From assembly GCA_964449895.1 (NCBI GenBank), contig CAYVBY010000006.1, positions 57,189 through 121,188 on the forward strand: a stretch of 64,000 nt of DNA, written 5' to 3'. The notes below the pieces were generated by a model. It saw only the letters and a program-made list of their open reading frames with translations, made no database searches and was not told the origin of the DNA. How positions within the stretch are numbered: the stretch's first letter is position 1; each line of letters opens with the position of its first letter. The position numbers and the translations under genes were made by a program. This DNA comes from Intestinibacter sp964449895 (GTDB lineage Bacteria; Bacillota; Clostridia; Peptostreptococcales; Peptostreptococcaceae). Positions 1 to 8,553 of the stretch are shown one piece after another.

Positions 1-6
1 AACACA

Positions 7-50
7 AAAGGGCTATCGTAAAATAAAACTTGCGATGCCCTTTAATTTTT
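7..50 (+). terminator. Rho-independent terminator, possibly for a gene left of the window
   Basis: AAAGGGC and GCCCTTT arms plus an inner ATCG/CGAT pairing (one bulged T) enclose an A-rich loop, followed by AATTTTT. It could end a plus-strand gene lying outside the window. A-rich sequence on the other side allows weak two-way function. Confidence 0.55.
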
Positions 51-54
51 AACT

Positions 55-90
55 AAAAAAAGATGAACTTTAAAAAGCTCATCTTTTATA
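55..90 (-). terminator. Terminator of the small Cys-motif gene at 100-570
   Basis: AAAAGATGA pairs with TCATCTTTT and an inner CTTT with AAAG. Read on the minus strand the hairpin is followed by seven T residues, directly downstream of the stop at 100. Confidence 0.75.
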
Positions 91-99
91 TATTTTTAA

Positions 100-570
100 T
101 TACTCACTTTGTAAATCAGCATATAATATGCTATCTTCTCTATTTAAATAAACATATCTTGTATTAATTTTCTCATCATCTTCAGATTTTGATATTACTT
201 TTACAGCATAATCATCTGTAGCTATATCAACTAAAGTTTCTTCATAATCAGCATATATTCTATTAATTAAATTTCTAGCAGCTATTGGTGTATCATCAAA
301 TAATTCAACACTTTCTAATGTTATGTATTGTGACTTAAAGCTTCCTTCAAAAGTTAGACTTATAAAGTATATTTTGTGACATTTTGTACACATAACTACT
401 AATTTTTCCATCTTATATACAGAAGCCTTTGTAACTGCATCTACTTCATTTGTTTTTAATTCAGTTTCATTAACTTCTCTAAATAATATCTTATATTCTT
501 CTTTATCTGTACATGCACAAATTTTTCTTCCAAAATCTTCTTCATATAAAAATTTATTTACAGTAACCAT
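100..570 (-). CDS. Small Cys-motif protein (paralogue of 746-1156), function unknown
   Basis: 156 residues, soluble, no signal peptide or membrane segment. An N-terminal CAC is followed about 40 residues later by CTKC and then an aromatic/hydrophobic strand (KIYFISLTF). The order matches the neighbouring gene at 746-1156, which has CQCPDC and CSKC, so the two look like tandem duplicates of a zinc-ribbon-like protein. Here the second Cys of the first knuckle is absent (CACTDK), so metal binding may be lost or altered. The start has AAGGAAG about seven bases upstream, and a strong terminator follows. No function can be assigned. Confidence 0.7.
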   Translation of the reverse strand: MVTVNKFLYEEDFGRKICACTDKEEYKILFREVNETELKTNEVDAVTKASVYKMEKLVVMCTKCHKIYFISLTFEGSFKSQYITLESVELFDDTPIAARNLINRIYADYEETLVDIATDDYAVKVISKSEDDEKINTRYVYLNREDSILYADLQSE

Positions 571-672
571 AAAGTCTTCCTTTCTTTACATTTTAAATTA
601 TATTTTGATAATTCAAATGTAATTATTTATTTTTTTAATATACATTATACTTATTTTTTAATATATTGATTC

Positions 673-702
673 AAAAAATAAAGGCTTAAAAGCCTTTATT
701 TC
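673..702 (-). terminator. Terminator of the 746-1156 gene
   Basis: Perfect 12-bp inverted repeat AAATAAAGGCTT/AAGCCTTTATTT around two bases. On the minus strand it is followed by a T run, so it separates the two paralogous small genes into two transcription units. Confidence 0.8.
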
Positions 703-745
703 TTGATGGATAATTTTCCGTATAAAACTATATACGAAAACTAAT

Positions 746-1156
746 TTATTTTTCCATATAAACGTATTCTGTGTATTTTCCGTTATCTACTTCTTTTTCT
801 TCAACTATTTTTGTTAAGAAATCTTCAGATCTTATAGTAAATAGTGCTTCATAAGAACCGTAGTTACGTATTATATGTTCTCTAACTTGGCTGTTTGTCT
901 CAGTTATTTCTCTTACTTTTGAAACTTCACGTTTTTGTTCAGTACCATTTTTTGTATATTTCATTTCAAATCTATACATTCTAGAACATTTTGAGCATAC
1001 AGCTATTATATCACTTACTGAATCGCATACATCTTCGTCTTTGCTTTCTGTCATTTGACTATGATTATATAAAACTCTGAATTTTTTACAATCAGGACAT
1101 TGGCATACTTTTTGATCTAACTCCGCTGCTAAAATATATTTTGGTGTGTATAACAT
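746..1156 (-). CDS. Small zinc-ribbon-like protein, function unknown
   Basis: 136 residues from the chosen ATG at 1156, which lies eight bases after AAAGGGG; an upstream in-frame ATG at 1180 has no such site. Two Cys knuckles, CQCPDC near residue 20 and CSKC about 40 residues later, could bind one zinc, followed by a hydrophobic strand and a Glu/Lys-rich tail. It aligns by eye along its whole length with the product of 100-570, and keeps the cysteine which that copy lacks. The zinc-ribbon call is inference from the Cys spacing. No partner or pathway is suggested by the neighbours. Confidence 0.7.
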   Translation of the reverse strand: MLYTPKYILAAELDQKVCQCPDCKKFRVLYNHSQMTESKDEDVCDSVSDIIAVCSKCSRMYRFEMKYTKNGTEQKREVSKVREITETNSQVREHIIRNYGSYEALFTIRSEDFLTKIVEEKEVDNGKYTEYVYMEK

Positions 1157-1486
1157 ATATATTACCCCTTTCCAGTACAATATAATTATTTATTAGATAT
1201 CCCCTACAACATAATGTGTATATGGAAAATTAAAGTAGCATAAAAACAATGTTTAATTTTATATAATGTTTTAAACATTTTTGTTTTTTGCTTCCCCTTT
1301 ATTCTATTGTATCATCTTATTATGTAAATTTCAGATATAATTTAAAATTTTTTTTAAATTCTGCAAAATAATATTTATTTTTAAGAATTTTTCATAAAAC
1401 ATAGGAAATTATACTCATTTAAAATTATAAATATTTATAATTTCCATAAATGTGTTTGTAAAGAAATCTACATTTTTGAAGGAGCT
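1157..1486. other. Intergenic region with the nadE terminator
   Basis: No coding sequence is supported here. The one clear element is the minus-strand terminator at 1242-1284. A short plus-strand frame running from about 1452 into nadE is the antisense shadow of that gene. No convincing promoter for the 746-1156 gene was found. Confidence 0.5.
1242..1284 (-). terminator. Terminator downstream of glutamine-dependent NAD synthase
   Basis: AATGTTTAA (1248-1256) and TTAAACATT (1271-1279) form a stem on the minus strand, followed by GTTTTTATG. It lies about 200 bases past the nadE stop. Confidence 0.5.
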
Positions 1487-3481
1487 TTATAATAAAGATT
1501 TCTTTATATCATTTAATTCTTCCATCCATATAAATTGGCATGCATCTGAAGCCATACGCCAATCTCCTTTTGGTGATAAAGATATACTTCCTACTTTTAT
1601 TCCATCTGGCATACATGAACGCTTAAATTGTTGAGTCCAAAATCTATTGTAGAATATTTCCATATTTTTAAGTAATGCTTTTCTATCTACTACAGGATTT
1701 TCAATGCCATCTTTTTTATCTTGCATAATTTTTGCATTAATATATAAGTCAAATATTTTTTTAGGTCCAAATCCAAATTTTATCATATAATAAATAATAA
1801 AATCATGAATTACATAAGAACCTATTTTGTCTTCTGTTTTTTGTTTTATTGTTCCATCTTCATTTGGAGGAAGTAATTCTGGACTTACTGGTGTATCACA
1901 AATATCAAGTAAAATATCTCTTAACCCTTCATGATGTTTCGCATATGATTTTAATATTCCTATAACTAAAGTCTTTGGTATAGATGCATTTACACCGTAC
2001 ATGCTCATTTGATCTCCATTATATGTACACCATCCAAGTGCTAATTCTGATAAATCTCCTGTCCCTACAACTAGACCTCCTATTTTATTTGCTACATCCA
2101 TAAGGACTTGTGTTCTTTCTCTGGCTTGTGTATTTTCAAATGTTACACCTAACTCAGATTTGTCATATCCTATATCTTTGTAGTGTTGTTCACATGCATC
2201 TTTTATATTAATTTCATAAGAAGTTACATTTAATAATCTCATAAGATTTTCTGCATTATTATGTGTTCTATTAGTAGTTCCATAACAAGGCATTGTAATA
2301 GCATGAATTCCTTTTTTATCAAGTCCATTTATATCAAACGCTTCTGCTGCTACAATTAATGCTAAAGTACTATCAAGTCCACCAGAAACACCTATAACGA
2401 CTTTATCACAGTTTATTTTCTTTAATCTTCCAGCAAGACCTGCCGCTTGTAATTTTAAAATTTCAACAGCTCTTTCATCTATATTTTCTGGTATAAATGG
2501 ATATATTGATATTTCTCTATTTGTAACAAATTTATCTATTATTGGTTCAAAAGTTCTTATATAAACATGTTTATATTCTTTTTTGTCTACTGCAGTCATA
2601 AATGATGTAGTTTTAGGTCTATTGTTTAACCCTATTTCTATATCTATTTCACCGTAAGTAATTTCTCTATCTTCTAAAAACTTACTTTCAGCTACTATTG
2701 TTCCATTATCTGCTATTATACTATGTCCTGAAAAAACAGTATCAGAAGTACTTTCACCTCTTGATGCTGAAGCATATACATATCCACAACTTGAAGTTGA
2801 TGATTGCATTTTTATTAGATCTTGTCTATATTTAGTTTTTCCTATAGTTTCATTACTTGCAGATAAATTTACGATTATATTTGCACCATATAAGCAGTGA
2901 TATTTTGAAGGCGGAATTGGAACCCATACATCTTCACAAATTTCACAAGAAACTATTGCTCCAGTTAATTTATCTTCTATTAGTAAATTAGGTGTAAATG
3001 GTACTTTTTTATCTTCTATTATTATTTCGTCATCTAATCGAGTTACGGAACTTGCAAAATGTCTAGCTTCATAAAACTCAGAATAGTTTGGTATGAAAGT
3101 CTTAGGAACTACACCTAATATTTCACCTTTATGTATTGCAACTGCACAGTTAAATAATTGATTATCTTTTCTAATAGGCAATCCTACAAATATAAGAGGA
3201 CTACATTCCTCATTTGAAAGTTTAGCAAATCTTAAAAGTTCTTCATAAGCACTTTCAATCAATCTACTTTGATGAAATAAATCATGACAGCTATATCCTG
3301 TTATACATAACTCTGGATATACAACTACCCTAGTTTGTCTATCCCCTTTTTTATTTTTTTCACTCACCTCATGGACAAGCTTCAACATTTCATCTACATT
3401 AAATTTTGGGTTTGCAATTTTTATTTCATTCGGAATAAGTGTTGCAACCTCAATAATTCCATGATTTAATAAATTATTCAT
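1487..3481 (-). CDS. nadE: Glutamine-dependent NAD+ synthase
   Basis: 664 residues. The N-terminal nitrilase-type glutaminase domain (about 1-300) releases ammonia from glutamine; its triad is visible as Glu in VVYPELC (about 57), Lys in VVPKTF and Cys in CEICEDVW (about 179). The C-terminal synthetase domain (about 345-640) carries the ATP-binding SGGLDST loop near 365 and adenylates and amidates deamido-NAD+. Length matches the two-domain glutamine-dependent form. The ATG has GGAG seven bases upstream. It is a single-gene unit. A separate ammonia-dependent NadE is encoded at 20236-20988, so the organism has both forms. Confidence 0.95.
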   Translation of the reverse strand: MNNLLNHGIIEVATLIPNEIKIANPKFNVDEMLKLVHEVSEKNKKGDRQTRVVVYPELCITGYSCHDLFHQSRLIESAYEELLRFAKLSNEECSPLIFVGLPIRKDNQLFNCAVAIHKGEILGVVPKTFIPNYSEFYEARHFASSVTRLDDEIIIEDKKVPFTPNLLIEDKLTGAIVSCEICEDVWVPIPPSKYHCLYGANIIVNLSASNETIGKTKYRQDLIKMQSSTSSCGYVYASASRGESTSDTVFSGHSIIADNGTIVAESKFLEDREITYGEIDIEIGLNNRPKTTSFMTAVDKKEYKHVYIRTFEPIIDKFVTNREISIYPFIPENIDERAVEILKLQAAGLAGRLKKINCDKVVIGVSGGLDSTLALIVAAEAFDINGLDKKGIHAITMPCYGTTNRTHNNAENLMRLLNVTSYEINIKDACEQHYKDIGYDKSELGVTFENTQARERTQVLMDVANKIGGLVVGTGDLSELALGWCTYNGDQMSMYGVNASIPKTLVIGILKSYAKHHEGLRDILLDICDTPVSPELLPPNEDGTIKQKTEDKIGSYVIHDFIIYYMIKFGFGPKKIFDLYINAKIMQDKKDGIENPVVDRKALLKNMEIFYNRFWTQQFKRSCMPDGIKVGSISLSPKGDWRMASDACQFIWMEELNDIKKSLL

Positions 3482-3612
3482 TACACAACTCCAATCTATA
3501 ATATTTTCATCATAAATTTATATATATATTTTTACCTTAAATATATATTTTATCACAAATCTACATTCGATTTAAGTTAGAAGTTTTTATTATAAAATTT
3601 AATCTTTTTTAT

Positions 3613-3660
3613 ACAAAAAAATAAAGAGTAATCATAGTAATGCCTAAATTACTCTTTATA
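3613..3660 (-). terminator. Terminator of the ptb-buk unit
   Basis: ATAAAGAGTAAT (3621-3632) pairs with ATTACTCTTTAT (3648-3659). The minus-strand T run lies just after the stem, downstream of buk. Confidence 0.85.
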
Positions 3661-3742
3661 AAAATATTTTCTAAAAGATATTTAATAAAATCGATTTATA
3701 CAATCCTATTAAATCTATAAATCTACTATATTATCTTACTAA

Positions 3743-4816
3743 TTAATAAACTAAAGCTTCTTCTTCGCCTCTTAATACACGAAGTCCTCCACCAGCTAAA
3801 GCACTCATTTCATCTTCACCTGGATAAGCTATAACTTTAGCTATAAATTTAACTCTATCTTCAATCATTTCTCTAACCATAGAAGAGTAAGCTATACCAC
3901 CAGTTAATACTATGGCATCTACTTCTCCTTTTAAAACAGTTGCATAAGCACCTATTTCTTTAGCTATTTGATAAATCATAGCTTCATGAACAAGTTTAGC
4001 TTTTTCATCTCCGTCAGCTATCATTTGTTCAACATCTCTTATATCATTAGTTCCAAGGTAAGCAACAACTCCACCTTGTCCTTTTATTCTCTTAGCTATT
4101 TGTTCTTTAGTCATTTTATCGCCATAGCAAGCTCTAAATAATTCACCAACAGGGATTCCTCCACTTCTTTCTGGAGAGAATGGTCCTTCACCGTCAAGAC
4201 CATTAGTATTATCTATAACTCTACCTTGTTTGTGAGCACCTACAGTTACTCCACCACCCATGTGAACTATTAATAAATTACATTCTTCATATTTTTTGCC
4301 TAAATCAGCAGCAGCTCTTCTTCCTATAGCTTTTTGGTTTAAAGCATGGAATATACTTATTCTTGGCATTTCAGGAACACCTGATAATCTAGCAACATCT
4401 TCCATTTCATCAACAACAACTGGGTCAACTATATATGATGGTATATTTAATTCATCTCCCATTTGTTTTGCGATTATTCCACCAAGGTTAGAAGCATGTT
4501 CTCCTGATACACCAACTTTTAAATCTTCAAACATAGCATCATTTACGCTATAAGTTCCACCTTTTATAGGTTTTAAAAGTCCACCTCTACCTACTATAGC
4601 ATCTAATTCTTCAAGTTTTACATCTGCTTCAACTAAAACTTTTTCTATTATGTCTTTTCTAAAATCTAATTGATCAGCTATTTTTTCAAATTTGTCTATT
4701 TCTTCTGATGAATGTCTAAGAGTTTTTTCATAAACTTCTTTTTCATTGTCATAAACTGCTATTTTAGTAGAAGTTGATCCAGGATTGATAGCTAAAATTC
4801 TGTATACTTTTTCCAT
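3743..4816 (-). CDS. buk: Butyrate kinase (branched-chain acyl phosphate kinase)
   Basis: 357 residues, the usual length for this family of the ASKHA acetokinase superfamily. It phosphorylates ADP from butyryl-, isobutyryl- or isovaleryl-phosphate, giving ATP and free acid in the cytoplasm. The N-terminal nucleotide-binding motif NPGSTSTKIAVYD, a central HMGGGVTVGAH loop and DGEGPFSPERSGG are all present. It lies 57 bases after ptb and shares its transcript. The upstream Vor-type oxidoreductase suggests branched-chain or aromatic-derived acyl-CoA as substrate, but the sequence alone does not decide this. Confidence 0.93.
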   Translation of the reverse strand: MEKVYRILAINPGSTSTKIAVYDNEKEVYEKTLRHSSEEIDKFEKIADQLDFRKDIIEKVLVEADVKLEELDAIVGRGGLLKPIKGGTYSVNDAMFEDLKVGVSGEHASNLGGIIAKQMGDELNIPSYIVDPVVVDEMEDVARLSGVPEMPRISIFHALNQKAIGRRAAADLGKKYEECNLLIVHMGGGVTVGAHKQGRVIDNTNGLDGEGPFSPERSGGIPVGELFRACYGDKMTKEQIAKRIKGQGGVVAYLGTNDIRDVEQMIADGDEKAKLVHEAMIYQIAKEIGAYATVLKGEVDAIVLTGGIAYSSMVREMIEDRVKFIAKVIAYPGEDEMSALAGGGLRVLRGEEEALVY

Positions 4817-4873
4817 AATTTGTTCTCCTATTCACTATAAATTATAATATGTAAATTTTTAATAATTTTCTAA

Positions 4874-5776
4874 TTAGTCATTTTTAGATGCAACTAAAAC
4901 ACCTAATGCAATTGAATTTAATTTTGTAACATCACTATCAGCTCTTGAAGTTAAAACTATTGGAGCTTTAGCACCTAATATTAATCCAGCATTTTCTGAT
5001 TTAGCAAAGAATACCATAGATTTATAAAGCATATTTCCTGCTTCTATATCTGGTACTAATAATATATCAGCTTTTCCTGCTACTGGATGATCTATACCTT
5101 TATGTTTAGCAGCTTCTTCGCTAACAGCATTATCTAATGCAAATGGTCCACCAACTATACAATTTTTGATTTCTCCTCTTTTGTACATTTCTTCTAATTC
5201 ATGAGCATCTACTGTATCAGGCATTTTAGGGTTAACCTTTTCCTTAGCACAAAGAACAGCTACTTTTGGTTCATCTATATCTAATGCTCTAGCTACTTGT
5301 ACAGCATTTTCTATTATTTCTTTTTTAGTTTTTAAGTCTGGAGCTATATTCATAGCAGCATCACTTAAGAAGAATAATCTGTCATATCCGTTAACAGCAA
5401 AAACTGCTACATGGCTTAATACTTTACCAGTTCTAAGACCTACTTCTTTATTTAAAACTGCTTTTAATACTATTGAAGTATCTACTAAACCTTTCATTAC
5501 CATATCAGCTTTTTTGCTAGAAACAAGTTCAACAGCTTTTAAACTAGCTTCAGCTAAATCTTTTATGTCTATTAATTCGTAATTATCTAAGTTTATATCT
5601 AATCCAGCAGCAATTTCTTTAGTTTTTTCAATATCCCCAACTAATATTGCATTTACTATTCCTTCTTTTCTAGCATTTTCTACAGCTACTAAAACTTCTT
5701 TATCTTGACAACAAGCTACAGATACAGTTTTAGGTCCTCTTTCTTTTGCTAATTTTATAACATCGTTTATATTCAT
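4874..5776 (-). CDS. ptb: Phosphate butyryltransferase
   Basis: 300 residues, PTA/PTB family. It exchanges CoA for phosphate on butyryl-CoA or branched acyl-CoA, feeding butyrate kinase. Family features seen are the MKGLVDTSIVLKAVL segment, LSHVAVF and the C-terminal APIVLTSRADS region that closes the CoA/phosphate site. It is the first gene of the ptb-buk pair and has AGAGGTG ahead of its ATG. About 225 bases of AT-rich sequence separate it from the terminator of the LysR gene, so it probably has its own promoter there. The substrate spectrum is inferred from context. Confidence 0.93.
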   Translation of the reverse strand: MNINDVIKLAKERGPKTVSVACCQDKEVLVAVENARKEGIVNAILVGDIEKTKEIAAGLDINLDNYELIDIKDLAEASLKAVELVSSKKADMVMKGLVDTSIVLKAVLNKEVGLRTGKVLSHVAVFAVNGYDRLFFLSDAAMNIAPDLKTKKEIIENAVQVARALDIDEPKVAVLCAKEKVNPKMPDTVDAHELEEMYKRGEIKNCIVGGPFALDNAVSEEAAKHKGIDHPVAGKADILLVPDIEAGNMLYKSMVFFAKSENAGLILGAKAPIVLTSRADSDVTKLNSIALGVLVASKND

Positions 5777-6001
5777 GTTTACACCTCTTTATAGATTATA
5801 TTTAATTTAAATTACGCAAATACTCTATTTAGTCTTTATTATTTTAAATTTATACATTTATTTTTTCATTAAAGTTAAATTTAAAATACTTTCTCTCTTA
5901 TAATTATATAATTCTTTCAATATAAATAGATAATATGTATTTCTTATCATTTGTTATAAAAAATTCTTATATCCTTATTTGAAATATCAACAATTTTAGT
6001 C

Positions 6002-6042
6002 AAAAAATAAGGACTAAAAATTAATATTTTTAGTCCTTATTA
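6002..6042 (-). terminator. Terminator between the LysR gene and ptb
   Basis: Perfect 16-bp inverted repeat (6006-6021 with 6026-6041, four-base loop) followed on the minus strand by six T residues. It isolates ptb-buk from the regulator gene. Confidence 0.88.
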
Positions 6043-6054
6043 ATCAATACAAAT

Positions 6055-6987
6055 TTAATCTCTTGAATCATCTTTTTTGGCAAATTCTTTATAAATATTT
6101 ACAAATTCTTCCGCTATCTCAGATAATGGTTCATCTTTTCTCTTTACATATCCACAATCTAATGTGATTTTTTTAGATAATGGAAGTATTACAGTTCCAT
6201 CATCTAAATAAGTTTTCTTTTTAAACGCTCCTCCCATTAATGAAAAATAAACGCCATCTGTTTCTCTTATAAAGAAATTTAGCATTTCATGATCTTGTAC
6301 TGTTATAAAATTATTAAAATTATCATAATCTAATTCATTTCCAATCCACATAGATAAAAAGCTTCTATCTACATATTCATTAGTTAACAATACATACTTT
6401 TGTAAATCTTCAAGTTCAACCTTTTCTTCAACTTCACATAAAGGATGTCCTTTTCTAACCTTTACGTAAACATGACCATCTGTTACTTTTATAAATTCTA
6501 AGTTTTTTGATGTAAGTGTCCTTCTACTATTAAAGCTTATTGGTCTAGTTAATTTAATTATACCTATATCAGAAAGACCTGTTTCTACATCTCTAAGAAC
6601 ATTTGAAAAATTATCTTGATTGATTATTAAATTTAACTTTTCAGTTTTATGTTTCTTGCTTAAATCTAAAATAATATTTTTTATAAAATATAAATAACAT
6701 GAAGAAATTCTAAAATTTACACTTTCATTCTTAGCTATACTATTCATACTTCTAATTAATTCCATATTTTTTTGAATTTCTTCACCATATTGAAGTAACT
6801 CCATTCCCTTAGCTGTTAATTCTACACCAGAATTACTTCTATCGAATATTTTAAATCCTAATTCTTCTTCAAGCATCCTAATTGACATACTCAAATTTGG
6901 TTGACTCATATATAATTTTTTTGCAGCTTTTCCTATCGACCCTTGCTTTGCAATTTCTAAAATGTAGCTTATTTGTTCTAGTTTCAA
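6055..6987 (-). CDS. LysR-family transcriptional regulator next to the ptb-buk and vor genes
   Basis: 310 residues from a TTG start at 6987, preceded by AAAGGTGAT at good spacing; the longer reading from 7029 has no comparable site. An N-terminal winged helix-turn-helix (IGKAAKKLYMSQPNLSMSIR) is followed by a two-lobed periplasmic-binding-like effector domain from about residue 90. LysR proteins usually bind TN11A-type sites and respond to a small metabolite. Its position between the vor operon and ptb-buk, both on the same strand, makes control of branched-chain acid production a reasonable guess, but no operator was identified. Confidence 0.85.
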   Translation of the reverse strand: MKLEQISYILEIAKQGSIGKAAKKLYMSQPNLSMSIRMLEEELGFKIFDRSNSGVELTAKGMELLQYGEEIQKNMELIRSMNSIAKNESVNFRISSCYLYFIKNIILDLSKKHKTEKLNLIINQDNFSNVLRDVETGLSDIGIIKLTRPISFNSRRTLTSKNLEFIKVTDGHVYVKVRKGHPLCEVEEKVELEDLQKYVLLTNEYVDRSFLSMWIGNELDYDNFNNFITVQDHEMLNFFIRETDGVYFSLMGGAFKKKTYLDDGTVILPLSKKITLDCGYVKRKDEPLSEIAEEFVNIYKEFAKKDDSRD

Positions 6988-7178
6988 TATAATCACCTTT
7001 TCATTTAATCTTTTTACACACTCACTCAATTTTTATATTTATTTTTTTAATAAAAAAAGCCCCATATAGTTTAATATATTCATTTAAATTTTCTATTCTT
7101 TTTCAATGTATTTATATGTATCTATTTTCCAATATAATAAGTATAACACATTTTTATTGCATTTTTTAACAAAAACAC

Positions 7179-7222
7179 AAAAAGAACTGCCTAATAGCAT
7201 AAAGCTAATAAGCAATTCTTTT
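7179..7222 (-). terminator. Terminator of the vor operon
   Basis: AAAAGAA/TTCTTTT outer arms, with inner TGC/GCA and TAGC/GCTA pairings and small bulges, form one long stem. On the minus strand T-rich sequence follows. It lies about 40 bases past the end of the gamma-subunit gene. Confidence 0.75.
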
Positions 7223-7259
7223 GGGCTTCATTTAATTTGGTCTAAATATATGAATTTAA

Positions 7260-7799
7260 TTATTTAACTGCATCTATACCTTTTTGTAAAGCTTCTCTAT
7301 TTATTGGTATGAATTTAGATTTTCTTTCACCAAATACTTTTAAGAATGCTTGTAATACAGATTCTATATCAACAGATTCAGTTACTTTTAAGCAAGCACC
7401 TAACATTATCATGTTAGCAACTTTAGGCATTCCTATTTCAGCTGCTAAATCGTTAGCTGGTATGTAAGTAACTTTAATATCGTCTCTTTCTACTTTTGCA
7501 TCTATTAATGAGCTGTTTATTAATACGTGTCCTCCTGGAACAACGTCATCAACGAATTTCATTGAAGGTAAGTTCATTATTACGGCACAAGTTGCATCTT
7601 TAACTATTACAGGTGATCCAACTGGTTCATCAGATACTGTTACTGAACAGTTTGCAGTACCTCCACGCATTTCTGGTCCGTAAGATGGTAACCAAGCTAC
7701 TTCTTTACCTTCTATCATACCTGCGTATGTTAATAATTGTCCCATTGACATTACACCTTGACCACCAAATCCTGCACATATTACTCTAGATGTTGCCAT
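7260..7799 (-). CDS. vorC: 2-oxoacid:ferredoxin oxidoreductase, gamma subunit
   Basis: 179 residues. Gamma chain of a multi-subunit thiamine-PP 2-oxoacid:ferredoxin oxidoreductase, which cleaves 2-oxoacids with CoA to acyl-CoA, CO2 and reduced ferredoxin. The family signature GFGGQGVMSMGQLL is at the N terminus, then PSYGPEMRGG. It is the last gene of the unit and starts one base after the beta stop. The Vor (2-oxoisovalerate) assignment rests on subunit lengths, the 353-residue alpha chain and linkage to ptb-buk; a 2-oxoglutarate (Kor) enzyme has the same layout and is the main alternative. Confidence 0.85.
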   Translation of the reverse strand: MATSRVICAGFGGQGVMSMGQLLTYAGMIEGKEVAWLPSYGPEMRGGTANCSVTVSDEPVGSPVIVKDATCAVIMNLPSMKFVDDVVPGGHVLINSSLIDAKVERDDIKVTYIPANDLAAEIGMPKVANMIMLGACLKVTESVDIESVLQAFLKVFGERKSKFIPINREALQKGIDAVK

Positions 7800-7800
7800 A

Positions 7801-8553
7801 TTATTTCACCTCCTCAATTTCTATATCTTTTTTATTACCTGGTTCATAGTATTTCATCATATTATCTCTTAACCATTGTAAAGCATCAGTTGGAGCCATA
7901 CCCCAGTTAGTTGGACATGTTGATAATACTTCTACTATACCAAATCCTAAACCAGCTTTTTGAACTTCGAAAGCTTTTCTTATAGCTTTTTTAGCTTTTC
8001 TTACGTTAGCTGGAGTATCTACTGTAACTCTTTCTACAAATACTGCACCTGTTAAAGTTGCAAGCATTTCACTAACTCTTATTGGGAAACCATTAACTTC
8101 TGGTTTTCTACCTTCTTGAGCAGTTGTAGCTCTTTGTCCTATTAATGTAGTTGGAGCCATTTGTCCACCAGTCATACCATATATACCGTTGTTAACGAAT
8201 ATAGTAGTTATTTTTTCTCCTCTAGCAGCAGCATGAACTATTTCACACATACCTATTGAAGATAAATCTCCATCCCCTTGATAAGTGAATACAGTTTTGT
8301 CTGGATGAGTTCTTTTTACACCTGTAGCTACAGCTGGAGCTCTACCATGAGCAGCTTCGTGTGTATCTACGTTAAAATAATTATATGCTAAAACTGAACA
8401 TCCTACAGGAACAACACCTACAGCATCTCCTAATAAATCCATTTCTTCTAAAACTTCAGCTACTAATCTGTGGATTATACCATGAGTACATCCTGGACAG
8501 TAGTGAGTATTAGCATCTGTTAAACCTTTTGTTTTTTTGAATACTACATCCAT
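7801..8553 (-). CDS. vorA: 2-oxoacid:ferredoxin oxidoreductase, beta (TPP-binding) subunit
   Basis: 250 residues. The thiamine-diphosphate-binding chain: YCPGCTHG at the N terminus and GDGDLSSIG, then NNGIYGMTGGQ, form the TPP/Mg2+ motif. The ATG overlaps the alpha stop by one base (TAATG), a sign of translational coupling. In the complex it carries the active site where the 2-oxoacid is decarboxylated before CoA transfer. The protein lacks its own ferredoxin domain, as expected when a separate small delta subunit is present (9645-9863). Confidence 0.9.
   Translation of the reverse strand: MDVVFKKTKGLTDANTHYCPGCTHGIIHRLVAEVLEEMDLLGDAVGVVPVGCSVLAYNYFNVDTHEAAHGRAPAVATGVKRTHPDKTVFTYQGDGDLSSIGMCEIVHAAARGEKITTIFVNNGIYGMTGGQMAPTTLIGQRATTAQEGRKPEVNGFPIRVSEMLATLTGAVFVERVTVDTPANVRKAKKAIRKAFEVQKAGLGFGIVEVLSTCPTNWGMAPTDALQWLRDNMMKYYEPGNKKDIEIEEVK

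Noticed and set aside
1452..1634. Short plus-strand frame at the end of nadE
   Set aside because: Antisense shadow of the NAD synthase C terminus without any start signal.
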